DNA from: an uncultured Erysipelotrichaceae bacterium
GTDB taxonomy: Bacteria; Bacillota_I; Bacilli_A; Erysipelotrichales; Erysipelotrichaceae
Assembly: GCA_949296305.1 (NCBI GenBank)
Contig: CASFOT010000110.1
Location: forward strand, 1-34,265
Length of the DNA: 34,265 bases
Direction: 5' to 3'
Shown: positions 1-8,141 of the stretch, in pieces
Layout: every line of letters starts with the position of its first letter
How positions within the stretch are numbered: position 1 is the first letter of the stretch
The notes under the pieces: model-generated
What the model was told of the DNA's origin: nothing
Databases searched by the model: none
What the model saw: the letters and a program-made list of their open reading frames with translations, nothing else
Program-made: the position numbers and the translations under genes

Positions 1-1
1 A

Positions 2-103
2 ACCAACAAACTGCATGAATTATTTGGTTTTCATACGGACACACAAATTATCAAAAAGTCAAAAATGAGAAATATCATTCATCAAACAAAACAAATAAAA
101 TAA
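2..103 (+). CDS. C-terminal tail of an unidentified gene (partial)
   Basis: An open frame enters from the left edge and ends at TAA 101-103, giving 33 basic, hydrophilic residues (starting TNKLHELFGFHT, ending HQTKQIK). A hairpin about 30 bp downstream is consistent with a gene end here. I do not recognise the family. With only 33 codons it could be a chance open frame, so confidence is low. Confidence 0.3.
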   Translation, partial: TNKLHELFGFHTDTQIIKKSKMRNIIHQTKQIK

Positions 104-125
104 TATTACTATATATCATTACATA

Positions 126-176
126 AAGAAAACTCAAGAATTCCCTTTATTTAAAGAACATTCTTGAGTTTCTTAA
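126..176 (+). terminator. Hairpin terminator after the left-edge gene
   Basis: Arms AACTCAAGAAT (131-141) and ATTCTTGAGTT (160-170) form an 11-bp perfect stem, followed by TTCTTAATCTTTT. The T-rich tail is interrupted, so the terminator may be modest in strength. It lies between the left-edge gene tail and the rodA-like gene. Confidence 0.55.
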
Positions 177-355
177 TCTTTTAGGTGTCAAACTTGGGAT
201 TATATCATATTTCTTTATTTTTCTTTTAGTTCCTTCCTGATAAAATTTACTTTCTAAAACAGTTATATGGTAAAAGTTTGACCATGTTTTCGTTCTTCAT
301 CACCATGATAATTCGATGAATATTTTGTTTCTAAAACGTTTTTATCCTTCATGTA

Positions 356-364
356 TGCTATAAT
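356..364 (+). promoter_or_regulatory. Extended -10 promoter for the rodA-like gene
   Basis: TGC followed by TATAAT (359-364) makes an extended -10 element 33 bp before the start codon. No good -35 box is seen at 17 bp. This is the only promoter-like sequence close to the gene. Confidence 0.45.
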
Positions 365-397
365 GTTACTGCTTGAAGTGATGAATGGAGTGATGCT

Positions 398-1600
398 ATG
401 AAACAATCACTTAGTTATACAAAGCAGCCAAATCGATTTGATTTTGGTTTCTTAGCTATTTTGATCGGTCTGATGCTCATCAGTTTTGTGTCCATTTACA
501 GTGCTTTTAATTTAATGACACAAAATGGAACAGCTATTTTGATTCAACAGATCGTTTGGTATAGTTTAGGATTTATTGTCATGGGTATCATCATGTTTTT
601 TGGCAATGATACGATCATGCAAAATATTAAACGAATCTATTTTATTTTGATCGGTTGTTTAATCTATCTTCTTCTTTCAAAATTTATCTATGCGATCTTT
701 GGTAAACCGCTGCCTTTGGCAAGTCCTGTTAATGGAGCTTTTTCTTGGTTTCAATTTCCTTTTGGCAGTTTTCAGCCAAGTGAATTTATGAAGATCGTCT
801 TGATCATTATCAGTGCAGATATCATCAATGAACACAATTCAAATCGTGCCATGGTCACTTATATCAGTGACATTGATTTATTTAAAAAAATTTTGCAATG
901 GGCAGCACCTGCATTGCTGTTGATCTTTCTTCAACCAGATACAGGGATCTGTCTCATTATCGGAATCTCTTTAGTTGTGATGTTGATGTGCAGCGGTATC
1001 AAAAAACAATGGATCTTGATTGGCGGTGGATTGCTGCTCTTTGTATTGATCATCTTTTTCTACCTGTTTTTCTTCCAATATGAATTGTTGACAAAATTTA
1101 TTGCTTCCTATAAATTATCTAGAATTACTGCTTGGTTCTTTCCTGAAGATGATTTAACTGGAAACGGCATGCAGCTTTATACATCCTTGCTATCTTTAGG
1201 ATCTGGCGGTTTATCAGGATTTGGTCTCCAGCCCGACGTTCAATCAATTCCTGAAGCACAAACGGATTTCATCTTTGCGGCCATTGGACAATCTTTTGGA
1301 TTTATCGGAACGACGATCGTCGTAATCATCTGCTTAGTATTAGATCTTTATATCTTGCGCATTGCGATCCATACTTCTAATATGACAGAGAAATACATCA
1401 TAAGCGGTGTTTTAGGTATTCTGATTTATCAACAAATTCAAAATTTAGGAATGGTAACCGGATTATTGCCAATCACCGGAATCACACTTCCACTCATATC
1501 TTACGGAGGTTCTTCCATTCTCTCTTACTTTATCTGTTTTGGCATGATCATGAACATCAGCTCTCATGCAAAGAAATTTTCGGATTTTACATACAACTAA
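398..1600 (+). CDS. SEDS-family peptidoglycan polymerase, RodA/FtsW-type
   Basis: This 400-residue protein is an integral membrane protein of the RodA/FtsW/SpoVE (SEDS) family, glycosyltransferases that polymerise lipid II in cell-wall growth or division. Family hallmarks are visible: QPDTG in the middle, TDFIFAAIGQSFGFIG about two-thirds along, and the C-terminal GLLPITGITLPLISYGGSS segment. Roughly ten hydrophobic helices are present. The ATG is preceded by GGAGTGATGCT, a good ribosome site, and by an extended -10 promoter. It stands alone, transcribed toward the origin and ending at a strong terminator. Whether it is RodA (elongation), FtsW (division) or SpoVE (sporulation) cannot be settled, as no partner transpeptidase or mreBCD/ftsZ genes are nearby. 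The short N-terminus slightly favours RodA or an accessory SEDS copy. Confidence 0.9.
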   Translation: MKQSLSYTKQPNRFDFGFLAILIGLMLISFVSIYSAFNLMTQNGTAILIQQIVWYSLGFIVMGIIMFFGNDTIMQNIKRIYFILIGCLIYLLLSKFIYAIFGKPLPLASPVNGAFSWFQFPFGSFQPSEFMKIVLIIISADIINEHNSNRAMVTYISDIDLFKKILQWAAPALLLIFLQPDTGICLIIGISLVVMLMCSGIKKQWILIGGGLLLFVLIIFFYLFFFQYELLTKFIASYKLSRITAWFFPEDDLTGNGMQLYTSLLSLGSGGLSGFGLQPDVQSIPEAQTDFIFAAIGQSFGFIGTTIVVIICLVLDLYILRIAIHTSNMTEKYIISGVLGILIYQQIQNLGMVTGLLPITGITLPLISYGGSSILSYFICFGMIMNISSHAKKFSDFTYN

Positions 1601-1610
1601 TCATTTATAT

Positions 1611-1653
1611 AAAAAATCGTTACACCGAAGCAAAAGCCTTGTAACGATTTTTT
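1611..1653 (+). terminator. Intrinsic terminator after the rodA-like gene
   Basis: A 13-bp perfect stem AAAAAATCGTTAC (1611-1623) / GTAACGATTTTTT (1641-1653) ends in a T-run. It begins 10 bp after the stop codon. The A-run at the 5' side could let it work on the other strand as well. Confidence 0.85.
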
Positions 1654-1725
1654 CTGCTTATACAAAATACTGTTTCTTTTTTGATCGTATCTTATTACCC
1701 GCTTTGTCCATAGTAATTCACTATT

Positions 1726-1748
1726 AAAAAAGTCAGAATATCTGACTT
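1726..1748 (-). terminator. Terminator overlapping the stop codon of the DUF1275 gene
   Basis: Read on the minus strand, AGTCAGA-TAT-TCTGACT is followed by TTTTTT. The stem overlaps the TAA stop of the DUF1275 gene, so the terminator starts inside the coding end. Confidence 0.75.
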
Positions 1749-2481
1749 AGTGTCCTAATGGTTTATTTTCGATCTTTTCTTTTTCTAAATAAAGATCTGC
1801 ATAAAGCAAACGTACTAGAATATAGATAAATGGAATCAAGGTCAGCCAAATCGCTTTTCCTAGAAACAAATGACAAAAAGAAGCACCAATCATTGCTCCA
1901 AATATGAAGCAGCATAACATCTTTGAATGCTGGAATAATTTCTCACGATGCTTTTTATTTGAAGAATGACGATGATGAACTTCCTTTGCCAGCCCCACAC
2001 CGATCTGTCGTATATGATTTGTTGCAAATGTCGTAGCCATTGGCATTCCTTCTGCTTGGCGAAATGTATTATATTGCATAGAAGCAATAAAATTTATCGC
2101 TATCTGTGAAATCTGTACCGGAGCAGATTCTGGTAAGAATCCTAATATGATTACGACGATAATTTCAATAATGATCAACACGGTATCCCAACGAATAGAT
2201 AAAGCATGTTTGATCGGATTAGGTAAAATTTCCGAAATGAACGCACCTAATAAATAAGCGGAGATGGGAATCAAATAATATATTCCTTCCCCATATTTAC
2301 CTGATCCAAATGCTATACCCATCAATACGATATTTCCTGTTTGTGCATTACAAAAGATATTTCCCCGCAACACATATGTATAGGCACCAAAATAACCAGC
2401 AATACAAATTAAAATATAAAAGATCCATTTCCTTTCACAAGTTAAAAATTGATCAGATGTATGCTTTTCTTCTTTTAACAA
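1747..2481 (-). CDS. DUF1275 (YoaK-like) membrane protein
   Basis: This 244-residue membrane protein belongs to the DUF1275/YoaK family, whose function is not established. The family-typical N-terminal pattern is clear: a GYFGAYTYVLRGNIFCNAQTGN stretch leading into a conserved TGNIVLMG motif, then several hydrophobic helices. A basic histidine-rich loop (HHRHSSNKKHREK) follows at about residues 167-180. The ATG has a good upstream AGGAG. The gene is monocistronic, convergent with the rodA-like gene and bounded by its own terminator. Family assignment is fairly secure from the motif; the substrate, if it is a transporter, is unknown. Confidence 0.8.
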   Translation of the reverse strand: MLKEEKHTSDQFLTCERKWIFYILICIAGYFGAYTYVLRGNIFCNAQTGNIVLMGIAFGSGKYGEGIYYLIPISAYLLGAFISEILPNPIKHALSIRWDTVLIIIEIIVVIILGFLPESAPVQISQIAINFIASMQYNTFRQAEGMPMATTFATNHIRQIGVGLAKEVHHRHSSNKKHREKLFQHSKMLCCFIFGAMIGASFCHLFLGKAIWLTLIPFIYILVRLLYADLYLEKEKIENKPLGH

Positions 2482-2602
2482 TGTGATCTCCTCTTTTCCG
2501 TAATCCTCTTGCTCTTCCTTCTATTGATGTATGTTTAATATAACGTCCAAAATCATTTTAGTTTTTTTTCTAAAATTGTCAAATATTGATGATCCTAATA
2601 AC

Positions 2603-2628
2603 AAAAAGTATGGCCTTTCTACCATACT
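2603..2628 (-). terminator. Intrinsic terminator of the NAD kinase gene
   Basis: Minus-strand hairpin AGTATGG (2622-2628) with CCATACT (2607-2613), then TTTTTGT. It begins about 22 bp after the NAD kinase stop codon. Confidence 0.8.
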
Positions 2629-2650
2629 CAAGTATTTTTTTATCATGCGC

Positions 2651-3424
2651 CTAATATAAATTTTTTAATCGCTTCAAATAGCTGTATTCACGATAACGTG
2701 CAAAATGAACATATTTATCTGAAAATTGAACTTTAACTTCTTTTGCATCATTTAATGCTGTGGCAAAATGATCATAACATAACATAGCAGTGCTGAAATC
2801 ATCACTTACCATGCGCACATGGCGATTCTCCATCATGATATACGGGTTGCCCAAGGAACGATGCTTCGAATGCTGAATAGGTGTAATTTCTGCAAGCTGC
2901 ATTACAGATAGACCGCTATCGATCACTGCTCCTTTCAAGGAACGATTATATGCAGTTGAACCTGCTTGCGTACTTAAACATATTCCTGAACCTCTACATT
3001 TTTCAAAAAATTCTCCATCAATATAAACATTCATATTTTGTGATTTTATAACATTTTCAATTCTCATCTCATTTAAAGCATAAACCGGATCTTCCCATTG
3101 ATCCACCTCAATTTTTAATAATGGAGCTTTGTTGATCTTTGGTGAACGAGTTAAAAGATGATGCAAACAAGTATCTAATTCATCCTGCGTATAATCTGTT
3201 AAAAAACCTAAAGTACCAGTATGAATTCCTAAAAACATTAGATCATTGATGTTTTTGATATATTGATGAACTCCATACAATATGGTACCATCTCCACCGA
3301 TGCATATCACCAATTCTGGATGCTCATCATCATGAATCCAGTTATTTTGACTTAATTGATCAATGACTTTGCCAGCAACTTTTTTTGAATTCTCATCCAG
3401 TTTCTGCACAATGGCATATCTCAT
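2651..3424 (-). CDS. nadK: NAD kinase
   Basis: This enzyme phosphorylates NAD to NADP with ATP or polyphosphate, in the cytoplasm. At 257 residues it is the compact Gram-positive form. Visible motifs are GGDGT at about 43-47 (nucleotide-binding loop), GIHTGTLGFLTD (about 66-77), NE at 118-119, and a GSTAYN motif at 155-160 contacting NAD. An SD of AAGGAG lies about 7 bp before the ATG. It is a single gene with its own terminator, divergent from the CYTH-protein gene. The symbol ppnK is an older name for the same function. The call is secure because every core motif is intact. Confidence 0.95.
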   Translation of the reverse strand: MRYAIVQKLDENSKKVAGKVIDQLSQNNWIHDDEHPELVICIGGDGTILYGVHQYIKNINDLMFLGIHTGTLGFLTDYTQDELDTCLHHLLTRSPKINKAPLLKIEVDQWEDPVYALNEMRIENVIKSQNMNVYIDGEFFEKCRGSGICLSTQAGSTAYNRSLKGAVIDSGLSVMQLAEITPIQHSKHRSLGNPYIMMENRHVRMVSDDFSTAMLCYDHFATALNDAKEVKVQFSDKYVHFARYREYSYLKRLKNLY

Positions 3425-3507
3425 TTACATCACTCCTTGTGCTTAAGTTTATCATAGTTTTACATATATGGCTAGAAGAGAAGATTCTGTATTCTTTTCA
3501 TTTAAAA

Positions 3508-3516
3508 TGTTACAAT
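3508..3516 (+). promoter_or_regulatory. Extended -10 promoter of the CYTH gene pair
   Basis: TGT-TACAAT, with the -10 hexamer at 3511-3516, lies 22 bp before the chosen ATG. The -35 region is poor, so this would be an extended -10 promoter. Confidence 0.4.
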
Positions 3517-3538
3517 AGGAAATGAGGTGTCAATAATT

Positions 3539-4105
3539 ATGAATCAGCATATCGAAAAAGAATATAAAATGTTATTAACAAAAGAACAATATGAATTGCT
3601 TCTTCAACAAATACAACCCGATCCTCCTGTGAAACAAGTCAATTTTTATTTTGATACAGATGATCATCAAATTCAAAAAAGAAAAGGAGTTTTGCGTATT
3701 CGTGAACGTGAAGGAGTTTTTCTTTTCACTTTAAAACTACATAAAGAAGATGATACACTTTATGAATTTGAAAAAATACTTCCATCATGTAATCAAAGTG
3801 CATTGTTGGATCCAGAAATCCAATCGTTATTACAAACGCATTCAATTTCAGGATCATTGCAATTGATTGGTGAATTAGTAACTTGGCGTTCCATGCGAAT
3901 CACAGATGATGCGGAAATTTGTTTAGATAAAAATATATATCGAGATGTGATTGATTATGAGATCGAATATGAATATATAAGAGAACATGATGGTCTTTCT
4001 ATCTTTCAATCTATTTTAGATTTTGTACACTTGCAATACAAAGAAAATTGCAGATCTAAAATTGCCAGAACACTTCATCTCGATCATTTTAAGAAGGAAT
4101 CATGA
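3539..4105 (+). CDS. CYTH-domain protein (YjbK-like triphosphate tunnel family)
   Basis: This 188-residue protein carries the CYTH fold, which binds triphosphates and divalent metal in a charged beta tunnel. The diagnostic ExExK signature is at the N-terminus (E6, E8, K10), with alternating charged strands such as RKGVLRIRERE and TLKLHKED. Members act as inorganic triphosphatases, thiamine triphosphatases or adenylate cyclases; which applies is unknown. In B. subtilis, YjbK neighbours ppGpp synthetase and NAD kinase genes, and NAD kinase is next door here too. A GTG 12 bp upstream could also open the frame, but it lies inside the GAGGTG ribosome site of the ATG, and family proteins begin near the ExExK motif. 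The ATG is therefore preferred. It is coupled to the next gene. Confidence 0.85.
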   Translation: MNQHIEKEYKMLLTKEQYELLLQQIQPDPPVKQVNFYFDTDDHQIQKRKGVLRIREREGVFLFTLKLHKEDDTLYEFEKILPSCNQSALLDPEIQSLLQTHSISGSLQLIGELVTWRSMRITDDAEICLDKNIYRDVIDYEIEYEYIREHDGLSIFQSILDFVHLQYKENCRSKIARTLHLDHFKKES

Positions 4106-4109
4106 TATC

Positions 4110-4529
4110 ATGGTGAAGATTTTTGTTTATGGCACACTTTTGGAAGGCTGTCGAAATTATGAGCGTTTTTTAAAGGGACATGTATTTTCTATACAACCTG
4201 CTTTTGTCAAAGGTTCGCTTTATTCAATCAAATATCAAGACTATCCTGCTTTGATTGATGGAGATCAAATGATTCATGGAGAAATTATGGAAATTGATGA
4301 ACACTTACTTCCTGTTCTCGATCAGTTAGAAGGTTATTATGGAAAGAACGACCCCATGAATGAATATAATAAAAAAATCGTACCTATTTATGATAAAAAT
4401 GAATGTAAGATGGATTGTCTTCCCGTTTATTTTTATAATTTGGATCACCCAAATCAAAGTGATTCACTAGAAGCAATCATTACTTCTAATGATTATCGCA
4501 AATGGATCCATTCTTCGCATACATCGTAA
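4110..4529 (+). CDS. Gamma-glutamylcyclotransferase-like (AIG2/GGCT fold) protein
   Basis: This 139-residue protein has the GGCT/AIG2 fold: an N-terminal VKIFVYGTLLEGCRNY segment containing the YGTL substrate loop, then EIMEIDEHLLPVLDQLEGYYG, the usual glutamate-bearing middle. Family members release 5-oxoproline from gamma-glutamyl amines or peptides; the substrate here is unknown. The frame is open 29 codons further upstream, but that part overlaps the CYTH gene. The ATG at 4110 has GAAGGAA about 10 bp before it and fits the family N-terminus. Only 4 bp separate it from the preceding stop, so translational coupling is likely. Confidence 0.8.
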   Translation: MVKIFVYGTLLEGCRNYERFLKGHVFSIQPAFVKGSLYSIKYQDYPALIDGDQMIHGEIMEIDEHLLPVLDQLEGYYGKNDPMNEYNKKIVPIYDKNECKMDCLPVYFYNLDHPNQSDSLEAIITSNDYRKWIHSSHTS

Positions 4530-4582
4530 ATATATGTATGGTATACGTACGTATTTGATACATTTCGTTATTTATTATTGTA

Positions 4583-4614
4583 AAAAACATCACTTTAAAA
4601 CAAGTGATGTTTTT
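4583..4614. terminator. Bidirectional terminator between convergent genes
   Basis: A 13-bp perfect stem AAAAACATCACTT (4583-4595) / AAGTGATGTTTTT (4602-4614) has a six-base loop, an A-run on the left and a T-run on the right. It can end both the plus-strand CYTH/GGCT operon and the minus-strand dnaX-ybaB-recR operon. Confidence 0.85.
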
Positions 4615-4630
4615 GTTACCTTAAACTAAC

Positions 4631-5227
4631 TTATTGATCCATGCGCTTTCTTCCCTCAAAAGCTTTTAACAATGTCAGTTCATCTGCATAGTCCAAATGA
4701 CCACCCATCGGCAATCCATGCGCTATTCGCGTTACTGGCACATTTTTTTCTTCTAAAAGTTTTGATAGATATAAAGCAGTTGTTTCTCCTTCTACTGTTG
4801 GATTTGTTGCAATGATTACTTCTTCTGTTTGATCATCTATTCGCTCTAATAATGTATCAATATTTAAATCTTGCGGCATGATTCCCTTTGTTGTATTGAT
4901 GACACCATGCAGCACATGATACATGCCATGGTATTCATTCATTTTTTCCATTGCTATTACATCTTTTGCGCTTTGTACTACACAAATCAAATGATGATTT
5001 CTTGAGGAATCTTTACAGATGATGCATTCATCTTCTTCACTAAGATTTCCGCATATTTTACAATTTTTTAAACCATCTTGAATGCCTTGTAGAGCTTGAA
5101 TAAACATGCTTAATGTTTCTTCATCCCATTCTAAGGCTGTAAATGCATAACGTTCTGCTGTTTTCACCCCAACACCAGGCAGATGACGAAAAGCTGTAAT
5201 CAAATCTTCAAATTTTTGCGGATACAT
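4631..5227 (-). CDS. recR: Recombination mediator RecR
   Basis: RecR works with RecF and RecO to load RecA on gapped single-stranded DNA. The 198-residue length is normal. Domains in order are a helix-hairpin-helix LPGVGVKTAERYAF (16-29), a Cys4 zinc finger (C56, C59, C68, C71), and a Toprim domain (about 79-175) with the conserved ATNPTVEGETTALYL segment, then a C-terminal GLPMGGHLDYAD region. The ATG directly follows the TAA of ybaB with no spacer, and its ribosome site GGAGTG lies within the ybaB end. It is the last gene of the classic dnaX-ybaB-recR operon. Confidence 0.97.
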   Translation of the reverse strand: MYPQKFEDLITAFRHLPGVGVKTAERYAFTALEWDEETLSMFIQALQGIQDGLKNCKICGNLSEEDECIICKDSSRNHHLICVVQSAKDVIAMEKMNEYHGMYHVLHGVINTTKGIMPQDLNIDTLLERIDDQTEEVIIATNPTVEGETTALYLSKLLEEKNVPVTRIAHGLPMGGHLDYADELTLLKAFEGRKRMDQ

Positions 5228-5536
5228 TTAAAACACTCCTGGTATTGACATTCCTGCAGTCATTGATTTCATTTCTTGTTCTTTATCTTTTTTTGCTTGA
5301 TCCAATGCTTGATTTATACAACTAATCAATAGATCTTGTAAGTCTTCTTTATTCTCTTGCTTCATTAAATCATCATCAATTTCGATTGATTCGATTTCCA
5401 TCGAACCTTTTACACATACTCGTAAAGCCCCGCCGCCCATGCTCATTTCATATTTCTTCTCATTTAATTCTGCTTGTGTATCTGATAAGTTTTGTTGAAG
5501 CTTCATAGCTTCACTGAATAATTTTTCCATATCCAT
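5228..5536 (-). CDS. YbaB/EbfC nucleoid-associated protein
   Basis: This 102-residue protein is a YbaB/EbfC family DNA-binding dimer found between dnaX and recR in most bacteria. It shows the N-terminal helix rich in M, Q and K (MDMEKLFSEAMKLQQNLSD), the central VCVKGSMEIESIEIDDDLM segment, and the C-terminal SMTAGMSIPG tail with the glycine-rich end typical of the family. Its ribosome site GGAGGAA overlaps the end of dnaX, 4 bp upstream. Position and motifs make the call secure; its precise role in the cell is unresolved across the family. Confidence 0.93.
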   Translation of the reverse strand: MDMEKLFSEAMKLQQNLSDTQAELNEKKYEMSMGGGALRVCVKGSMEIESIEIDDDLMKQENKEDLQDLLISCINQALDQAKKDKEQEMKSMTAGMSIPGVF

Positions 5537-5540
5537 ATTC

Positions 5541-7385
5541 CTATTCCTCCATTATTACAATCTCATCCCCAAATAAATCTGTCAATTTTTCATCAATTGT
5601 CTTTGGCTTCTCTATCTTTTTTTTATTTCTTTTTATTTCAATTTGAACTGGTTCTGGCAATTTACCTTGAATCATTAGTTCTTTAAATTTAACAATTACT
5701 CTTTTTCGCTGTTCTGTATCAATCGCAAACACTTTTTTTGATATACCTAATAATTGATCCATAAAAGGAATAAAACTTTCTTCATATTCTATGTGATTGA
5801 TTTCTTTTGCTTCAATCGTACTATCTACGGACAAAACAATGTAATTCTTTCCACTGGCTACAATTTCTGTGTCTTTCAATAAATTTGCATATTTTATCCA
5901 TGCTAATTCATCCATATATTCATGTAGATTTCTAAATTTCTCATCATCCAACTGTCTTTCTTGTTTATTTGCACCTGCTAATAAACGTAAGATATATAAA
6001 TCATCGATAAGCAAAGATGGTTCATCATTTGTTTTTTTATTTTCTTTTATGTTTATTTCTTTTTTAGTTTCTTCTATTTCAAATAAAGATATCTTTTCTT
6101 GTTCTGTATCTTTTGTTTCTGTCTTAGCATCTGATGTTTCACGTGAAACACCAGATGAAATGTTTGTTTCTTCATTAGGGGCCATATTTATTTCTTTATG
6201 TGGCTCATGATCGTCAGAAATGGATAACGTTTCTTGTTTTGGAAAATCATTTTTTTCTGTCTGCTGTTCAATATCAAAATCATTTTTAGTAATTAGATCA
6301 ACCGTTTCTTTTTTAGGAGTAAATAATTTTAATATTGCAACTTCAAAATAGGAAGAAACATCGGAAGCACTTCGATATTTTTCAAATGTGTCCATCAACG
6401 TATCTAACATATCAAAACGATTTTTTACAGCAATCGGCTCCAAGGTGTTTTTTATCACCATTACATTTGCTGTTGAAACAAGTGTTTGGTCTTTCGTATA
6501 CGTATATACGATACTTTCTTTTAATAGATCAATTAAATCTGCAGTTAATCTACGTATGTCAATTCCCTTTTCATTTAACGTCTCAATTTGATCTATTGCA
6601 TCTAAATATTGATTATTTTTGATACACTCTAGTAACTTTCCTTTTTCTTCTACAGTAGTAATCCCATATATAGCATTGATATCTTCTACTTTGATGTCAT
6701 TTTGTGCATACGCAATGCACTGGTCTAAGATAGACAATGCATCACGCATACCACCATCAGCTAAAACAGCAATTGTTTTTACCGCTTCTTCCTCTACTTG
6801 AATCTGTTCTTGTGCCAGAACATAATTTAAACGTTCCATCATATCTTTTAAGCTGACTTTGTTAAAATCATAACGTTGGCAACGAGAAATAATGGTAGGC
6901 AAAACTTTATGTGGTTCCGTAGTTGCAAATATAAAAATAACATGAGCCGGAGGTTCTTCAATAGTCTTTAACAAAGCATTAAAAGCCCCTGTGGACATCA
7001 TATGAACTTCATCAATGATATAAATCTTGTATTTACCTTCAATTGGAGCATATTTTACTTTTTCAATCAAATTTCTGACTTCATCGACCCCATTGTTGCT
7101 TGCTGCATCTATCTCAATAATGTCTGGATGTGTCCCTTTCTGCATATCAATACAATTTTTACATTTGCCGCATGGAGCATGATCATGGTCTTCACAATTT
7201 AACATTTTAGCAAAGATCTTTGCAATAGAAGTCTTACCTGTACCTCTTGGACCACAAAACAAATATGCATGTGCAATTTTATTTTGTTTAACTGCATTTT
7301 TTAACGTTTGTACGATTGCTTTTTGTCCAGCAACTCCATCAAAATTATCTGGTCTATATTTTCGATATAAAGCTTGATAAGCCAT
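5541..7385 (-). CDS. dnaX: DNA polymerase III subunit tau (DnaX)
   Basis: The clamp-loader ATPase that loads the sliding clamp and ties the replicase to the fork. In 614 residues: Walker A GPRGTGKT (45-52), zinc-site cysteines C64, C72, C75 and C78, Walker B DEVH (125-128), sensor FATTEP, and the SRC arginine-finger motif (168-170). Domain III follows, then a charged low-complexity linker (about 365-465) leading to the C-terminal tau domain. The ATG is preceded by AGGTG and by an extended -10 at 7421-7426. A perfect parS site lies inside the linker codons. Three A-runs (minus-strand A7 at 6032-6038, A6 at 6060-6065, A8 at 5617-5624) are possible slippage sites for a shorter gamma form. It heads the dnaX-ybaB-recR operon. 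Confidence 0.97.
   Translation of the reverse strand: MAYQALYRKYRPDNFDGVAGQKAIVQTLKNAVKQNKIAHAYLFCGPRGTGKTSIAKIFAKMLNCEDHDHAPCGKCKNCIDMQKGTHPDIIEIDAASNNGVDEVRNLIEKVKYAPIEGKYKIYIIDEVHMMSTGAFNALLKTIEEPPAHVIFIFATTEPHKVLPTIISRCQRYDFNKVSLKDMMERLNYVLAQEQIQVEEEAVKTIAVLADGGMRDALSILDQCIAYAQNDIKVEDINAIYGITTVEEKGKLLECIKNNQYLDAIDQIETLNEKGIDIRRLTADLIDLLKESIVYTYTKDQTLVSTANVMVIKNTLEPIAVKNRFDMLDTLMDTFEKYRSASDVSSYFEVAILKLFTPKKETVDLITKNDFDIEQQTEKNDFPKQETLSISDDHEPHKEINMAPNEETNISSGVSRETSDAKTETKDTEQEKISLFEIEETKKEINIKENKKTNDEPSLLIDDLYILRLLAGANKQERQLDDEKFRNLHEYMDELAWIKYANLLKDTEIVASGKNYIVLSVDSTIEAKEINHIEYEESFIPFMDQLLGISKKVFAIDTEQRKRVIVKFKELMIQGKLPEPVQIEIKRNKKKIEKPKTIDEKLTDLFGDEIVIMEE
6135..6150. other. parS site inside dnaX
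   Basis: The 16-bp palindrome TGTTTCACGTGAAACA is identical to the canonical B. subtilis parS, the binding site of ParB/Spo0J, which spreads from it and recruits SMC for origin segregation. It lies in the codons of the DnaX linker (around residues 412-417), about 12 kb left of dnaA. A perfect 16-base match by chance is very unlikely, and a second copy is present at 8142-8157. Confidence 0.93.
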
Positions 7386-7420
7386 ACGTCACCTGCTTTC
7401 AATTATCTGTAGCTTCTACA

Positions 7421-7429
7421 ATTATACCA
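7421..7429 (-). promoter_or_regulatory. Promoter of the dnaX operon
   Basis: On the minus strand TGG-TATAAT forms an extended -10 element (hexamer at 7421-7426), 36 bp before the dnaX ATG. The -35 at 17 bp is only TCAAAA. Confidence 0.6.
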
Positions 7430-7583
7430 TACTCCAATGTCTATTTTGAGATACATTTTTTGTTCGATGATCATACATATAAATTGATTGATACATAGTT
7501 ATACGGTAATTTAATTCTCTTAGTTCAACTGATGATTTTTTAATACATTCTTATTTTATATAATCTATATCCATGTATAGTAT

Positions 7584-7634
7584 AAAAAAACACAGATAAA
7601 GAAAGCATTCTATTCTCTCTCATCTGCATCTGTG
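7584..7634 (-). terminator. Terminator of tadA
   Basis: Minus-strand CACAGAT (7628-7634) pairs with ATCTGTG (7591-7597) across a long loop, followed by TTTTTTT. It begins about 20 bp after the tadA stop. The long loop makes it less regular than its neighbours. Confidence 0.6.
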
Positions 7635-7653
7635 AAATTGACTAAAAATATGG

Positions 7654-8124
7654 TTACTTATTTTCTTTATTTTTTTTACGTCTCTCTTTAAAAAAAGAGG
7701 TCAAAAGTGAACTGCATTCTTGCTCTAAAATCCCGGAAACGATTTTCGGATAATGATTAAACCCTTTTACTTCATACATCTTCATACAGCTTTCAATACA
7801 TCCGCCTTTTGGATCTTTAGCTCCATAAATAACATTCTCTATTCTTGATTGTAAAATGGCACCGGAACACATTGGACAAGGTTCCAATGTCACATAAAGT
7901 TCACATCCTTCTAATCGCCAAGAACCTAATCGTTTACATGCTTTCTCAATAGCAATTATTTCAGCATGAGTTGTTGATATCTGTGTAGTCTCTCTCTTAT
8001 TGTACCCTCGAGCAATGATTCGATCATCTTTAACAATTACACACCCAATAGGAACTTCCTCTTTAGCATATGCTTTTTTTGCTTGTTTAAGTGCTTCTTT
8101 CATATAATATTCATAGCGATCCAT
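7654..8124 (-). CDS. tadA: tRNA adenosine(34) deaminase TadA
   Basis: TadA converts adenosine 34 to inosine in the tRNA-Arg(ACG) wobble position. The zinc-dependent deaminase motifs are intact: HAE (H53, E55 catalytic) and PCPMC (C83, C86), with 156 residues. The frame opens five codons earlier at an ATG, but that ATG and its next codons (ATGGAGGGA) are the ribosome site of the second ATG, which starts MDRYEYYMKEALKQAKKAY as in the family. The shorter form is chosen. The start is only 37 bp from the end of the SRP RNA with a parS site between, so transcription probably continues from the SRP RNA promoter. Confidence 0.94.
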   Translation of the reverse strand: MDRYEYYMKEALKQAKKAYAKEEVPIGCVIVKDDRIIARGYNKRETTQISTTHAEIIAIEKACKRLGSWRLEGCELYVTLEPCPMCSGAILQSRIENVIYGAKDPKGGCIESCMKMYEVKGFNHYPKIVSGILEQECSSLLTSFFKERRKKNKENK

Positions 8125-8141
8125 GCAGTTTCCCTCCATAA

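Noticed and set aside
5617..5624. A8 run near the end of dnaX as a classic E. coli-type frameshift site
   Set aside because: It lies only about 25 codons from the stop, so a frameshift there could not produce a gamma-sized protein.
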